From positions 4,973,001-5,037,000 of the forward strand of contig NZ_CP121648.1 in assembly GCF_029714205.1 (NCBI RefSeq): DNA of 64,000 nucleotides, written 5' to 3'. The number at the start of each line of letters is the position of its first letter. Positions within the stretch are counted from its first letter, which is position 1. This document shows, piece by piece, positions 1-9,795 of this stretch. Made by a program: the position numbers and the translations under genes. The stretch comes from Methylobacterium sp. CB376 (GTDB lineage Bacteria; Pseudomonadota; Alphaproteobacteria; Rhizobiales; Beijerinckiaceae). The notes under the pieces were generated by a model. The model saw nothing but the letters and a program-made list of their open reading frames with translations, had not been told where the DNA came from and did not search any database.

Positions 1-19
1 CCGGCCGGCGCAACCGGCC

Positions 20-1342
20 TCAATGCAGCTTGACCCGCGGCACCGTGTGCCGGGTCAGCGCGCGGGCCGCCGTGTCGAGGGAGACCTTCCAGGTCCCGTG
101 CAGCGCCTTCTGATGCATCTTGTAGAGCGACTGGTACATCAGCCGCGCGAACAGGCCGGCGATGAAGACGTTGCGGCCGCGGATGAAGCCCATCAGGTTG
201 CCGACCGTGGTGTACTCGCCGAGCGAGACGAGGGAGCCGAAATCGCGGTAGCGGAACGGGGCGAGGGGCCGTCCCGCCAGCCGGTTCGGCATCTGGCGCA
301 GCAGGTGGCTCGCCTGCTGGTGGGCGGCCTGGGCGCGGGGCGGGATCGGCCGCTGGGTGGCCGGATCGATCAGGTAGGCGCAGTCGCCGAGGGCGAAGAC
401 GTTCTCGTCCCGGGTGGTCTGCAGGCTCGGCAGCACGACGAGCTGGTTGTTGCGGGTGGTCTCGAGCCCGCCGAGGTCGCGCAGCACCTCGGGCGCCCGC
501 ACGCCGGCGGCCCAGACCACGAGTTCCGACGCGATGAAGCTGCCGTCGGCGAGCTGCACGCCGTCCGCCCGCACCTCGGTGACCCGGGCGCCGGTGCGCA
601 CCTCGACGCCGATCCCGGCGAGCAGGGCCATCACGTCCCGCGACAGCCGCTCGGGCACGGCCGGGAGGATCCGGTCGGCCGCCTCGATCAGGGTGAGCTT
701 CAGGTCCTTGTCCGGGTCGATGCGGTCGAGGCCGGTCGCGGCCACCTGGCGGGTGGTGCGGTGGAGTTCCGCCACGAGTTCGGTGCCGGTCGCGCCGGCC
801 CCGATCACCGCCACGTGGAGCTGGCCCGCGCGCACCGGCGCGTCCTGGGCGTGGGCGCGGATCATCGCGTTGATGAGGCGGCGGTGGAAGCGCTGCGCCT
901 GATCCGGCGTGTCGAGGGCGATGGCGTGCTCCTTCACCCCGGGCGTGCCGAAATCGTTGCTCGCGCTGCCGACCGCGATCACCAGCGTGTCGTAGGGGAT
1001 GTCCCGCTCGGGCGTGACCTCGCGGCCCTCGGCGTCGTGGCTCGCCGCGAGCCGCACGACCCGGCGCTCGCGGTCGAGCCCGACCATCTCGCCGATCCGG
1101 TAGCGGAAATGGTGGGCATGGGCGTGGTGCAGGTAATCGACGGCGTGGTGGCCCACATCCATGCTGCCGGCCGCGACCTCGTGCAGGAGCGGCTTCCAGA
1201 TATGGGTGCGCGAGCGGTCGACCAGCGTCACCTCCGCCTGCTTGCGCCGGCCGTACCTGTCGCCGAGCTTGGTCGCGAGCTGCAGCCCCGCCGCGCCGCC
1301 GCCCACGATGACGATCCTGTGCCGTTCCGCCTCGCCGCTCAC
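20..1342 (-). CDS. ndh: Type II NADH dehydrogenase / NAD(P)/FAD-dependent oxidoreductase
   Basis: Probable single-subunit, non-proton-pumping NADH:quinone oxidoreductase that feeds electrons to the quinone pool at the inner membrane face. The N-terminus has an FAD-binding Rossmann motif (IVIVGGGAAG), the middle a second GxGxxG motif (VAVIGAGATGTEL) for NADH, then the FAD contact ALGDCAYL. The C-terminal segment (GRNVFIAGLFARLMYQSLYKMHQ region) is the membrane-anchoring end typical of NDH-2. I chose the GTG at 1342 because a GGGAGG-like ribosome site sits just upstream; an ATG at 1384 would add 14 low-complexity residues. About 440 residues is normal for the family. A sulfide:quinone reductase relative is less likely because the SQR cysteines are not apparent. 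Confidence 0.88.
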   Translation of the reverse strand: MSGEAERHRIVIVGGGAAGLQLATKLGDRYGRRKQAEVTLVDRSRTHIWKPLLHEVAAGSMDVGHHAVDYLHHAHAHHFRYRIGEMVGLDRERRVVRLAASHDAEGREVTPERDIPYDTLVIAVGSASNDFGTPGVKEHAIALDTPDQAQRFHRRLINAMIRAHAQDAPVRAGQLHVAVIGAGATGTELVAELHRTTRQVAATGLDRIDPDKDLKLTLIEAADRILPAVPERLSRDVMALLAGIGVEVRTGARVTEVRADGVQLADGSFIASELVVWAAGVRAPEVLRDLGGLETTRNNQLVVLPSLQTTRDENVFALGDCAYLIDPATQRPIPPRAQAAHQQASHLLRQMPNRLAGRPLAPFRYRDFGSLVSLGEYTTVGNLMGFIRGRNVFIAGLFARLMYQSLYKMHQKALHGTWKVSLDTAARALTRHTVPRVKLH

Positions 1343-1476
1343 CCTGGCCCTCCCCTCGGCGCCGCGCCCCGGGGAGGATCCCACGCCGGGGCGCCTTTCG
1401 CCATACCGGGGCCACCACCCCGCGCGGCGTCCGAAGGTGGGGAAGGGCGGCCGGGACGGGAAGGCGTACGAATGTC

Positions 1477-2103
1477 CTACGCGGCCGCGCCGGCCCGGAA
1501 GACGAGGCAGAGATTGTTCGCCGGCATGGCGACGCGCTCGGCGAGGGCGAGGCCCTGCCCCCGGGCGGCCCGCGCCACGGCGCCGAGGTCGCGCAGGCCC
1601 CAGGCGGGATTGCGCGCCCGCAGATCCGCGTCGAAGGCGAGGTTGCTCGGGGCGGTGGGCGTGTCCTCGACCATGAAGGGCCCGTAGAGCACGAGCGGCG
1701 CGCCCGGCGGCAGCAGGCGGCCGGCCCCCCGCATCAGCCCCTCGGTCGCGGGCCAGGGCGCGATGTGGATCATGTTGATGGCCAGGACCGCGTCGGCCCG
1801 CGCCAGCGGCCAGGTCTCCGCCGCGGCGTCGAGGGCGAGGGGCGGGCGCAGGTTGGGCAGCGCGGCCGCCCGGGCGTGGGCCGCGATGCTGCGCAGGGCC
1901 GCCGGCTCCCGGTCCGAGGGTTGGAAGGCGAGCCCCGGCAGCGCCCGCGCGAAGTGCGCGGCGTGCTCGCCCGAGCCGCTCGCGACTTCGAGGACGAGGC
2001 CCGTCTCCGGCAGGAGCCGCCGCAGCACCGCCAGGATCGGCTCCCGGTTGCGGGCGACGGCGGGGGCGATCAGGGCGTCCCCGGCGGAATCCCAGCCCAG
2101 CAT
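1477..2103 (-). CDS. DUF938 family SAM-dependent methyltransferase
   Basis: A 208-residue class I methyltransferase-fold protein of the DUF938 family. The SAM-binding motif I is visible as VLEVASGSGEHAAHFARALP near residue 40, followed by an acidic loop (PSDREP) and the IAPWPATEGLMRGAGRLLPPG segment typical of this family. The substrate is unknown. The gene begins 4 bases after the dgcA stop, so it probably sits on the dgcN-dgcA transcript; this could be simple co-transcription and does not prove a role in D-glutamate use. Confidence 0.8.
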   Translation of the reverse strand: MLGWDSAGDALIAPAVARNREPILAVLRRLLPETGLVLEVASGSGEHAAHFARALPGLAFQPSDREPAALRSIAAHARAAALPNLRPPLALDAAAETWPLARADAVLAINMIHIAPWPATEGLMRGAGRLLPPGAPLVLYGPFMVEDTPTAPSNLAFDADLRARNPAWGLRDLGAVARAARGQGLALAERVAMPANNLCLVFRAGAAA

Positions 2104-2107
2104 CGCC

Positions 2108-3088
2108 TCACCCCCACAGGGCCGGATCGGGCGGGTGGACGAGGCTGCCCTCGAAGCGCAGCCCCGGCTCGCGGTCCCGGGCGAGGAGCAGGGGGCCGTC
2201 GAGGTCGACGAAGGTCGCGAAGCCCGCGAGCAGCATGGCGGGCGCCATGGCGAGCGAGGTGCCGACCATGCAGCCGACCATGATCGCGAGGCCCTGCTCC
2301 CGCGCGGCCCGGGCGAGGGCGAGGGCCGGCGTGAGCCCGCCCGCCTTGTCGAGCTTGATGTTGATCGCGTCGTAGCGGCCGGCGAGCCCGTCGAGCCCGG
2401 CGCCCGGGTGCAGGCTCTCGTCGGCGCAGAGCGGGATCGTGCGCGCGAGCCCGGCGAGCGCCTCGTCCTCGCCGGCGGGGAGCGGCTGCTCGATCAGCTC
2501 CACCCCCGCCGCCGCGCAGGCCGCCATGTTCTCGGCGAGGTTGCGCGGCCGCCATGCCTCGTTGGCATCGACGACGAGGCGGGAGGCGGGCGCCCCGCGG
2601 CGCACGGCGGCGATGCGGGCCGGGTCGCCCTCGCCGCCGAGCTTGACCTTGAGGAGGGGCCGCGCCGCGGCGGCGCGGGCCGCCGCCTCCATCTCCTCGG
2701 GTGCGCCGAGGCTGAGCGTGTAGGCGGTGGTGACCGGGCGCGGCGGCGCGCGCCCCGCGAGGGCGTGGGCCGGCCGCCCCGCCGCCTTGGCCTCGTAGTC
2801 CCAGAGGGCGCAGTCGAGGGCGTTGCGGGCCGCGCCCGCCGGCATCCGGGCGAGCAGGTCGGCCCGGGTCGCGCCCGCCGCCACCGCCTCGCCCTGCGCG
2901 GCGATCAGGTCGCGCACGCCCTCGACGCTCTCGCCGTAGCGGGGATAGGGCACCCCCTCGCCGCGGCCCGTACGGGTGCCGTCCGTTACGCTGGCCACCA
3001 CCACCACGGCCTCGGTGCGGCTGCCGCGCGAGATGGTGAAGCGCCCGGCGATGGGCCAGGTCTCGACCGCGACCGCGAGGCGCCTCAT
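2108..3088 (-). CDS. dgcA: N-acetyl-D-glutamate racemase DgcA (enolase-superfamily epimerase)
   Basis: A 326-residue enolase-superfamily protein of the dipeptide epimerase/muconate-lactonizing type. Visible catalytic features are the KVKLGG lysine motif, the metal-ligand sequence VVDANEAW, then IEQPLP, CADES and the INIKLDKAGG lysine strand. Its start overlaps the stop of dgcN by four bases (ATGA), so the two are translationally coupled. In described D-glutamate catabolic pathways DgcN acetylates D-Glu and DgcA racemises the N-acetyl product toward the L form. Taken alone, this sequence could be called an L-Ala-D/L-Glu epimerase; the tight pairing with the DUF1611 gene favours DgcA. Confidence 0.82.
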   Translation of the reverse strand: MRRLAVAVETWPIAGRFTISRGSRTEAVVVVASVTDGTRTGRGEGVPYPRYGESVEGVRDLIAAQGEAVAAGATRADLLARMPAGAARNALDCALWDYEAKAAGRPAHALAGRAPPRPVTTAYTLSLGAPEEMEAAARAAAARPLLKVKLGGEGDPARIAAVRRGAPASRLVVDANEAWRPRNLAENMAACAAAGVELIEQPLPAGEDEALAGLARTIPLCADESLHPGAGLDGLAGRYDAINIKLDKAGGLTPALALARAAREQGLAIMVGCMVGTSLAMAPAMLLAGFATFVDLDGPLLLARDREPGLRFEGSLVHPPDPALWG

Positions 3089-4107
3089 GCGGGCAGACCC
3101 GCCGGGTAGAGCGCCGCGATCCGCGCCACGATCTCCTCGACGCCGAAGCGCACCGGGTCGCTCGCCGGGAGGTCGTGGGCGCGGGCGAGCGCGTCGAGCA
3201 GGGTGCGGGCCTCGGCCTCGCCGAGATCCTGCGTGTTGACCGCGATCCCGACCGGGCGGATCTCCGGATTGGTCAGGCGCCCGCAGCGCGAGGTGAGGTC
3301 GATCACCTCCTCGATCGAGGGCAGGGGATGCTGCACCCCGCGCATGCGCGTGCGGGTCGGCTCGTGGCAGATCACGAAGGCGTCGGGCTGCGCGCCGTGG
3401 AGGAGGCCGAGGCTCACCCCCGCGAAGGAGGGGTGGAACAGCGAGCCCTGGCCCTCGATCAGGTCCCAGTGCTCCGGCGCCGCCGCGGGCGAGATCCACT
3501 CGACCGCGCCCGAGATGAAATCGGCCACCACCGCGTCGATGGCGACCCCGCGGCCCGAGATGAAGACGCCGGTCTGGCCGGTGGCGCGGAAATCCGCGTC
3601 GAAGCCGCGGGCGCGCATGCCCCGCTCCAGCGCGAGGGCGGTGTATTTCTTGCCGACCGAGCAATCGGTGCCGACGGTGAGCAGCCGGCGGCCCGGGCGC
3701 TTCACCCCCTTGCCGGTGTCGAAGCGCTGGTCGGAATGGCGCACGTCGTGGAGCTGGCGCCCGCCCCGCGCCGCCGCCTCGGCGATGGCCGGGACCGAGC
3801 CGAGCCGGGTGTGCAGGCCGCTCGCCACGTCGAGCCCCGCATCCAGGGCCGCGACGATCGACGCGATCCAGTGCTCGGGCAGCACCCCGCCGGCGTTGAC
3901 GACGCCGACGATCAGGGTGCGCGCGCCCCGCGCGACCGCCTCCTCGATGCCGAGATCCGGGATGCCGAGATCGGCCGCGCAGCCCGGCAGCCGCAGCTGC
4001 CCGGTGCACCATTCGGGGCGCCAATCCACGATGCCGTAGGCGGTCTTGGCGGCGAGGCGGTCGGGGACGTCGCCGAGGAACATCAGGTAGGGGGTCGCGA
4101 TCTGCAT
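3085..4107 (-). CDS. dgcN: D-glutamate N-acetyltransferase DgcN (DUF1611 family)
   Basis: A 340-residue DUF1611 protein. The N-terminal part (MQIATPYLMFLGDV) is followed by a P-loop-like stretch (TVGTDCSVGKKYTALAL) and the segments ATGQTGVFISGRG and WDLIEGQGSLFHP that are characteristic of the family. The ATG at 4107 was chosen because the family begins at MQIATPYL; the open frame extends upstream only into arginine/proline-rich translation. Family knowledge assigns it to N-acetylation of D-glutamate. It is first in a dgcN-dgcA-(DUF938) operon and is divergent from a glutamate-type ABC importer, which fits uptake and use of D-Glu from peptidoglycan or environmental peptides. Confidence 0.83.
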   Translation of the reverse strand: MQIATPYLMFLGDVPDRLAAKTAYGIVDWRPEWCTGQLRLPGCAADLGIPDLGIEEAVARGARTLIVGVVNAGGVLPEHWIASIVAALDAGLDVASGLHTRLGSVPAIAEAAARGGRQLHDVRHSDQRFDTGKGVKRPGRRLLTVGTDCSVGKKYTALALERGMRARGFDADFRATGQTGVFISGRGVAIDAVVADFISGAVEWISPAAAPEHWDLIEGQGSLFHPSFAGVSLGLLHGAQPDAFVICHEPTRTRMRGVQHPLPSIEEVIDLTSRCGRLTNPEIRPVGIAVNTQDLGEAEARTLLDALARAHDLPASDPVRFGVEEIVARIAALYPAGLPA

Positions 4108-4310
4108 GCGGTCTGGTCCGGCGCGGGGTCGGTCAGGGCGGACAAGGGGCGTGCCGCGGGGCGGCGCGCCCGTTCTCGCCCGCGGCTGCGCATTCCGCAA
4201 CCGGCCCCCGGCCCGGCGCGCGGCCGTCATCCCGTCCTTCGCGCGGGCGCGGCCCTTGACGCCGCGGCCCGCGATGACGGACGTAGGGCTCGCCCAAAAG
4301 GAGAATCTGG
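4108..4310. promoter_or_regulatory. Divergent intergenic region, dgcN / gltI-like operon
   Basis: This 203-base region separates the D-glutamate genes on the minus strand from the amino acid ABC importer on the plus strand and must carry both promoters. A good ribosome site (AGGAG, near 4299) lies about 8 bases before the ATG at 4311. I cannot pick out convincing -35/-10 boxes or an operator in this GC-rich sequence. Confidence 0.5.
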
Positions 4311-5216
4311 ATGGCCCCCAAACGCCTGCTGATCCTGCTCGTGGCCGGCTTCGCCGCGCTGCCGGCCTCCGCCGAGGAGCTCTCCGGAACCCTGAAGAAG
4401 ATCAAGGAGACCGGCGCGATCACCTTGGGCTACCGCGACTCCTCGGTGCCGTTCTCCTATCTCGACGGCAACCAGAAGCCGGTCGGCTACGCCATGGACA
4501 TCTGCTACAAGGTGGTGGACGCGGTCAAGGCCAAGCTCGGCCTGCCGAATCTGGAGGTCAAGCTCAATCCGGTGACCTCGGCGACCCGCATTCCCCTGAT
4601 CGCTAACGGCACGGTCGACCTGGAATGCGGCTCGACCACCAACAACGTCGATCGCCAGAAGCAGGTCTCCTTCACCAACACGCATTTCCTGACCGCCAGC
4701 CGCTTCGTCGCCAAGAAGAGCAGCAACGTCAGCAAGTTCGATGACCTGAAGGGCAAGACCGTCGTGTCGACCTCCGGCACGACCAACATCCGGCAGATCA
4801 ACGAGTACAACGCCGCCAACAAGCTCGGGATCACGATCCTGCCGGCCAAGGACCACGCCGAGGCGTTCCTGATGGTCGAGACGGGGCGCGCGGTGGCCTT
4901 CGTGATGGACGACGTGCTCCTGGCCTCGCTGGCGGCGAGTTCGAAGGAGCCGGACGCCTACCTGATCTCCACCGACGCGATCTCCAAGCCCGAGCCCTAC
5001 GGCATCATGCTGCGCAAGGACGACGCGCCGTTCAAGAAGGTGGTGGATGACGCGACGGCGGCCTTCTATCAGAGCCCGGAGGGCCCGGCGACCTACGACA
5101 AGTGGTTCACCAAGCCGATCCCGCCGCGCAACATCAACCTGAACCTGCCGATGGATGCGGCCCTGAAGAAGGCCTTCGCCAAGCCGAGCGACAGCCCCGA
5201 CCCGGCGATGTACTGA
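4311..5216 (+). CDS. gltI: Glutamate/aspartate-type ABC transporter substrate-binding protein
   Basis: A 301-residue periplasmic solute-binding protein (SBP family 3). It begins with a clear signal peptide (KRLLILLVAGFAALPASAEE; cleavage predicted after ASA). The mature protein carries the motifs of GltI/AatJ glutamate-aspartate receptors: ITLGYRDSSVPFSYLD, RIPLIANGTVDLECGSTTNN and GKTVVSTSGTTN. A strong ribosome site precedes the ATG. It heads an importer operon, followed after 190 bases by two permeases and an ATPase. Specificity for L- or D-acidic amino acids cannot be read from sequence, but the divergent dgcNA genes make D-glutamate a plausible substrate. Confidence 0.9.
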   Translation: MAPKRLLILLVAGFAALPASAEELSGTLKKIKETGAITLGYRDSSVPFSYLDGNQKPVGYAMDICYKVVDAVKAKLGLPNLEVKLNPVTSATRIPLIANGTVDLECGSTTNNVDRQKQVSFTNTHFLTASRFVAKKSSNVSKFDDLKGKTVVSTSGTTNIRQINEYNAANKLGITILPAKDHAEAFLMVETGRAVAFVMDDVLLASLAASSKEPDAYLISTDAISKPEPYGIMLRKDDAPFKKVVDDATAAFYQSPEGPATYDKWFTKPIPPRNINLNLPMDAALKKAFAKPSDSPDPAMY

Positions 5217-5406
5217 CCGGCCGCCCTTCGCAGCGGCCCGTGATCGCCCCTTCCCGCAGGGGGTGTCGCGAGCCCGGGGCGCGGCCGCCGCCGCGCCCCG
5301 GCATTCCGGTGGATGGTGCGAGAATCGGTCACGCATGGCCGCGCCATGACGTATCATTGCGCCCGCGCACGGCGCCCGTGACGACAGCCGCGTCGGTGGA
5401 CTGGGC

Positions 5407-6129
5407 ATGAACTACAATTGGAACTGGAGCATCTTCTTCGAGCCCTCGCCCGAGGGCACGGGGACCTACGCCGACATGCTCCTGTCGGGCCTCCTGTGGA
5501 CCATCGTGACGGCCCTCTGCGCCTGGGTCATCGCCTTCGCGGTCGGGTCCGTGATCGGCGTCATGCGCACGCTGCCGAACCGGTTCGCCCAGGCCTTCGG
5601 GAACGGCTACGTCGAGCTCTTCCGCAACATCCCGCTGCTGGTGCAGATGTTCCTCTGGTTCTTCGTGCTGCCGGAGATGCTGCCGCAGAGCTGGGGCACG
5701 TGGCTGAAGCAGCTGCCCGACGCGCCCTTCTACACGGCGGTGGTGTGCCTGGGCTTCTTCACGGCCTCGCGCGTCGCCGAGCAGGTGAGGGCGGGCATCC
5801 AGGCCCTGCCGCGGGGCCAGCGCATGGCCGGCACGGCGCTGGGGCTCACCACCTCCCAGACCTACCGGTACGTGCTGCTGCCCAACGCCTACCGCATCAT
5901 CCTGCCCCCGCTCACCTCCGAGTTCCTCAACAACCTCAAGAACACGTCGGTCGCGCTGACCATAGGGCTCCTCGAACTCACCGCCCGCGCCCGCTCGATG
6001 CAGGAATTCTCGTTCCAGGTCTTCGAGGCCTTCACGGCCGCCACCATCCTGTACATCATCATCAATCTCCTGGTGGTGACGGCGGCCGGGTACCTGGAGC
6101 GCAAGGTCGCGATACCCGGCGCCCGCTGA
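5407..6129 (+). CDS. gltJ: Amino acid ABC transporter permease (GltJ-like)
   Basis: A 240-residue inner-membrane permease of the HisMQ/GltJ type. It starts [11 protein letters not shown], has several hydrophobic helices, and contains the EAA loop near residues 135-160 ([21 protein letters not shown]) that docks to the ATPase. The [19 protein letters not shown] segment is characteristic of the GltJ subfamily. It pairs with the next permease to form the heterodimeric channel of the importer. Confidence 0.9.
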   Translation: MNYNWNWSIFFEPSPEGTGTYADMLLSGLLWTIVTALCAWVIAFAVGSVIGVMRTLPNRFAQAFGNGYVELFRNIPLLVQMFLWFFVLPEMLPQSWGTWLKQLPDAPFYTAVVCLGFFTASRVAEQVRAGIQALPRGQRMAGTALGLTTSQTYRYVLLPNAYRIILPPLTSEFLNNLKNTSVALTIGLLELTARARSMQEFSFQVFEAFTAATILYIIINLLVVTAAGYLERKVAIPGAR

Positions 6130-6164
6130 GGCCGCCGCTCCCTCTCCGCCGCGGGTGAGAGTCC

Positions 6165-6857
6165 ATGCTGTCGAACTTCGATTTCAGCGTCATCGTCAGC
6201 GCGCTGCCCTACCTCTTCCTCACCGGGATGACCTTCACGCTGACGCTGACCGCGCTGGCGGCGGTGAGCGGCACCATCCTCGGCACGCTCATCGCCATGA
6301 TGCGGCTCTCGGGCCTGCCGGTGCTGCCGCTGGTGGCCAAGGGCTACGTCAACTTCATGCGCTCGCTGCCGCTGGTGCTGGTGATCTTCTGGTTCTACTT
6401 CCTGGTGCCGTATCTCGGGCAGTGGCTGATCGGGGCCGAGCGGCCGATCCAGGTCGGCGCCTTCACCTCCTCGCTCGTCACCTTCACGCTGTTCGAGGCG
6501 GCCTACTTCTCCGAGATCATGCGGGCGGGCATCCAGTCGATCCCCAAGGGTCAGGCCGCCGCCGCCTCGGCGCTCGGTCTGACCTACTGGCAGAGCATGG
6601 GGTCGGTCATCCTGCCCCAGGCCTTCCGCAACATGCTGCCGGTCCTGCTGACCCAGACCATCGTGCTGTTCCAGGACACCTCGCTCGTCTACGTGCTGTC
6701 GATCACCGACTTCCTCGGCGCCGCCTCGAAGGTGGCGCAGCGCGACGGGCGCCTCGTCGAGATGTACCTCTTCGCCGCTTTGGTCTACTTCGCGATCTGC
6801 TTCCTCGCCTCGATCCTGGTGCGCCGCCTGCAGCGCCGCATCGCCATCATCCGCTGA
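6165..6857 (+). CDS. gltK: Amino acid ABC transporter permease (GltK-like)
   Basis: A 230-residue inner-membrane permease, second subunit of the acidic amino acid importer. It contains the permease motif [19 protein letters not shown] and the EAA loop [21 protein letters not shown] near residues 120-140. It follows the first permease after 35 bases, and the ATPase starts 17 bases downstream, so all three are one transcript. Confidence 0.9.
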   Translation: MLSNFDFSVIVSALPYLFLTGMTFTLTLTALAAVSGTILGTLIAMMRLSGLPVLPLVAKGYVNFMRSLPLVLVIFWFYFLVPYLGQWLIGAERPIQVGAFTSSLVTFTLFEAAYFSEIMRAGIQSIPKGQAAAASALGLTYWQSMGSVILPQAFRNMLPVLLTQTIVLFQDTSLVYVLSITDFLGAASKVAQRDGRLVEMYLFAALVYFAICFLASILVRRLQRRIAIIR

Positions 6858-6874
6858 CTTCCAGAGAGGCTCCC

Positions 6875-7657
<783 letters not shown>

Positions 7658-8134
7658 AGATCCCTTCGACGGGCCCGGCGGCGGCAACGGGCGCCGCCGC
7701 GCCGCGGGCTTCGCCCGCCCCTCCGTCCCGCTCCTAGGGGAGCGATCCGGATCGCCCGCGGACGCGGTCCCGCTCAGGCGTGTTGTCCCTGAGGAAGGCG
7801 GCCGCAGGGACCGCTCCGAGCGGGTATCCGCGACATGTCCGGGAAGCATCGGTCCCGCGAATCCCTCGGCGCTGGACGCGTCGCGCGATCAGGCGGGCGC
7901 GTTGCTTGGCGGCCGCCCGCGAACCACCTCCCCTGGCGCGCGACGCCGCGCGGGCCCTCACGACGTCTTACCTTACTTTAGGTCGTTATCGCGGTGTTGC
8001 GTACAGGACACGGTTGGGCCCGGCCACGCGGAAACTGCCTAAATGGTATGCAGGTGCCCAGAAATTGCCTTTGCGCCAACCGGCCCGCGCTGCCAGCTTA
8101 GCCGTAGTCAGACCGACATTTGGACTTGAGAATC
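7658..8134. other. Gene-free stretch between gltL and porin
   Basis: About 480 bases without a convincing gene. The first 100 bases after the gltL stop hold GC-rich inverted repeats (for example GGGC-ttc-GCCC near 7715) that could end transcription. From about 7960 the base composition drops (a TTACCTTACTTTAGG stretch), which marks a likely promoter and leader region for the porin. A frame open from 7780 to 8280 has arginine-rich composition and runs out of phase into the porin, so I do not call it. Confidence 0.45.
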
Positions 8135-9388
8135 GTGGCGATCCGCTTCACCTCCCTCAGCATGGCCGCCTTAGCCGTCTTGTCCGGCTACGCTCAGGCG
8201 GCGGACCTGCCCCCCAAGGTCGCGCCGGCCCCGGCGGCGCCCGCGGCCTGCAAGGCCACGCTCTCGTTCCCGGTCTATAACGGACCGATCAAGCAGAACC
8301 CGGACCCGACCTGCTTCACGATCGGCGGCTTCGGCGACATCTATGTCGGCGGCGCGCTCACGGGCTACGCCTACACGCAGACGAACCAGTTCGCGCCGGG
8401 CCTGGCCCTGCCGCTCGGCATCTTCCCGGACCGGGACCGGGCCGCGCGGGTGGACTTCTCCAACCTGATGGGCTTCGTCCAGAAGGCGGATGGCCCGTTC
8501 CAGTTCTACATCGCGGCCGGCGCCTACGCGGTGCCCACCCTCGGGGCGCAGAATTACAGCGCCATCAACCAGACCGACCTGCTGTTCGGGCCGCTGCCGG
8601 TCGCCTTCGGCAAGTGGCAGATCAACGACGCGTGGTCGATCCAGGGCGGCCGCATGCCGACGCTGATCGGCAGCGAGGCGCCCTTCACCTTCCAGAACCT
8701 GAACATCTCGCGCGGCCTGCTGTTCTTCCAGGAGAACATCATCAACCACGGTGTCCAGGTGAACTGGTCGGAGGGCCCGTGGTCGGTGTCGGTGGCGGGC
8801 ACGGACGGGTTCTACTCGGGTGAGATCAGCTGGTTCACCGGCTCGGTGGCCTACAAGCTGAACGACGCCAACACGATCGGCGTGAACGGCGGCTTCAACG
8901 TCGACCGGACCAATGCCGGGATCAAGAGCTTCCGCTACCAGTTCGCGACGCCCTTGTTCCAGCAGAACAGCGGCATCTTCAACATCAACTACACCTATTC
9001 GGACGGGCCGTGGATCATCACGCCCTACTTCCAGTTCACGAATGTCGAGCGTGATCCGCGCATCGGGATCGTGGAGAGCGCCTCGACCTATGGCGGCGCG
9101 ATCCTGGCGAGCTACGCCTTCAACGACAATTTCGCCCTGGCCGGCCGCGTCGAGTACGAGACGCAGACGGGCAACCGCTTCACGGGGCTTACCAGCCTGC
9201 TCTACGGGCCGGGCAGCTCCGCCCTCTCGGTCACGGTCACCCCGACCTTCACCTTCGGCCGCTACTTCCTGCGCGGCGAGTATGCGCACGTTCAGCTCTA
9301 CGACATCACGGCGGGCCTCGGCTTCGGCAAGGCCGGCAACAAGACCTCGCAGGACCGCTACCTGATCGAGACCGGCTTCACCTTCTGA
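8135..9388 (+). CDS. Outer membrane beta-barrel porin
   Basis: A roughly 417-residue outer membrane protein. It has a signal peptide (IRFTSLSMAALAVLSGYAQA, cleaved before ADLPPK), a proline/alanine-rich start, then a long beta-barrel with alternating aromatic and polar residues, ending in the outer-membrane C-terminal signature GFTF (phenylalanine last). It resembles the porins abundant in Methylobacterium and other Hyphomicrobiales (BBP2/OmpL-like). The GTG at 8135 gives the best signal peptide; a TTG at 8120 would add five residues. A long leader lies upstream and a perfect hairpin lies 35 bases past the stop. Confidence 0.85.
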   Translation: MAIRFTSLSMAALAVLSGYAQAADLPPKVAPAPAAPAACKATLSFPVYNGPIKQNPDPTCFTIGGFGDIYVGGALTGYAYTQTNQFAPGLALPLGIFPDRDRAARVDFSNLMGFVQKADGPFQFYIAAGAYAVPTLGAQNYSAINQTDLLFGPLPVAFGKWQINDAWSIQGGRMPTLIGSEAPFTFQNLNISRGLLFFQENIINHGVQVNWSEGPWSVSVAGTDGFYSGEISWFTGSVAYKLNDANTIGVNGGFNVDRTNAGIKSFRYQFATPLFQQNSGIFNINYTYSDGPWIITPYFQFTNVERDPRIGIVESASTYGGAILASYAFNDNFALAGRVEYETQTGNRFTGLTSLLYGPGSSALSVTVTPTFTFGRYFLRGEYAHVQLYDITAGLGFGKAGNKTSQDRYLIETGFTF

Positions 9389-9418
9389 TCCGGGATCCGG
9401 TCGATCCGAGCGGGTCCC

Positions 9419-9525
9419 GATCATACGCTGTCCGGACGATCACGTTCGGACAGCGTATCACGAGCCCGCGCGGCGCTTGAGCGACGCCCAGATCCGCCAT
9501 CCCGAAGGGATCTCGCGGATGGGGA
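9419..9525 (+). repeat. Dispersed intergenic repeat, copy A, with a 12-bp perfect hairpin
   Basis: The region starts with an inverted repeat: ATACGCTGTCCG at 9423-9434 and CGGACAGCGTAT at 9447-9458, with a 12-base loop. It continues into the conserved block GCCCGCGCGGCGCTTGAGCG. Related copies lie near 26068, 33372 (inverted) and 56336 (inverted, partial). The hairpin may also end porin transcription, although no T-run follows. The rest of the 407-base gap up to the LysR gene (9526-9795) is GC-rich and I see no gene in it. Confidence 0.7.
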
Positions 9526-9795
9526 TGAGCCCGGGAGTCGCCGGCCCGCCCGGCATCGCACCCGTCACCCCGTCCGGGATCGCGCCCGGGCGGGGTTTCG
9601 CGTTCGGCGGCGGCGGATCTGCGCGGGACCACGCCCTTTCCGGCGCGCGGCCGCGCCGAGGGCGGAGAGGGTGCGGGAGGCGCGATCCCCGTCCTCCCGC
9701 CCGCGGCGCGCCGGCGCCGCGCGGTTCCGCGGGCTCGGGGGCGGGAGGCGCTGCGGACCCGAGACGCCGGGCGCTCCGGCTGCTAAGCCCCAGGC

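Noticed and set aside
7780..8280. Possible gene upstream of the porin
   Set aside because: Arginine-rich, spans an AT-rich promoter-like zone, and overlaps the porin signal peptide out of phase.
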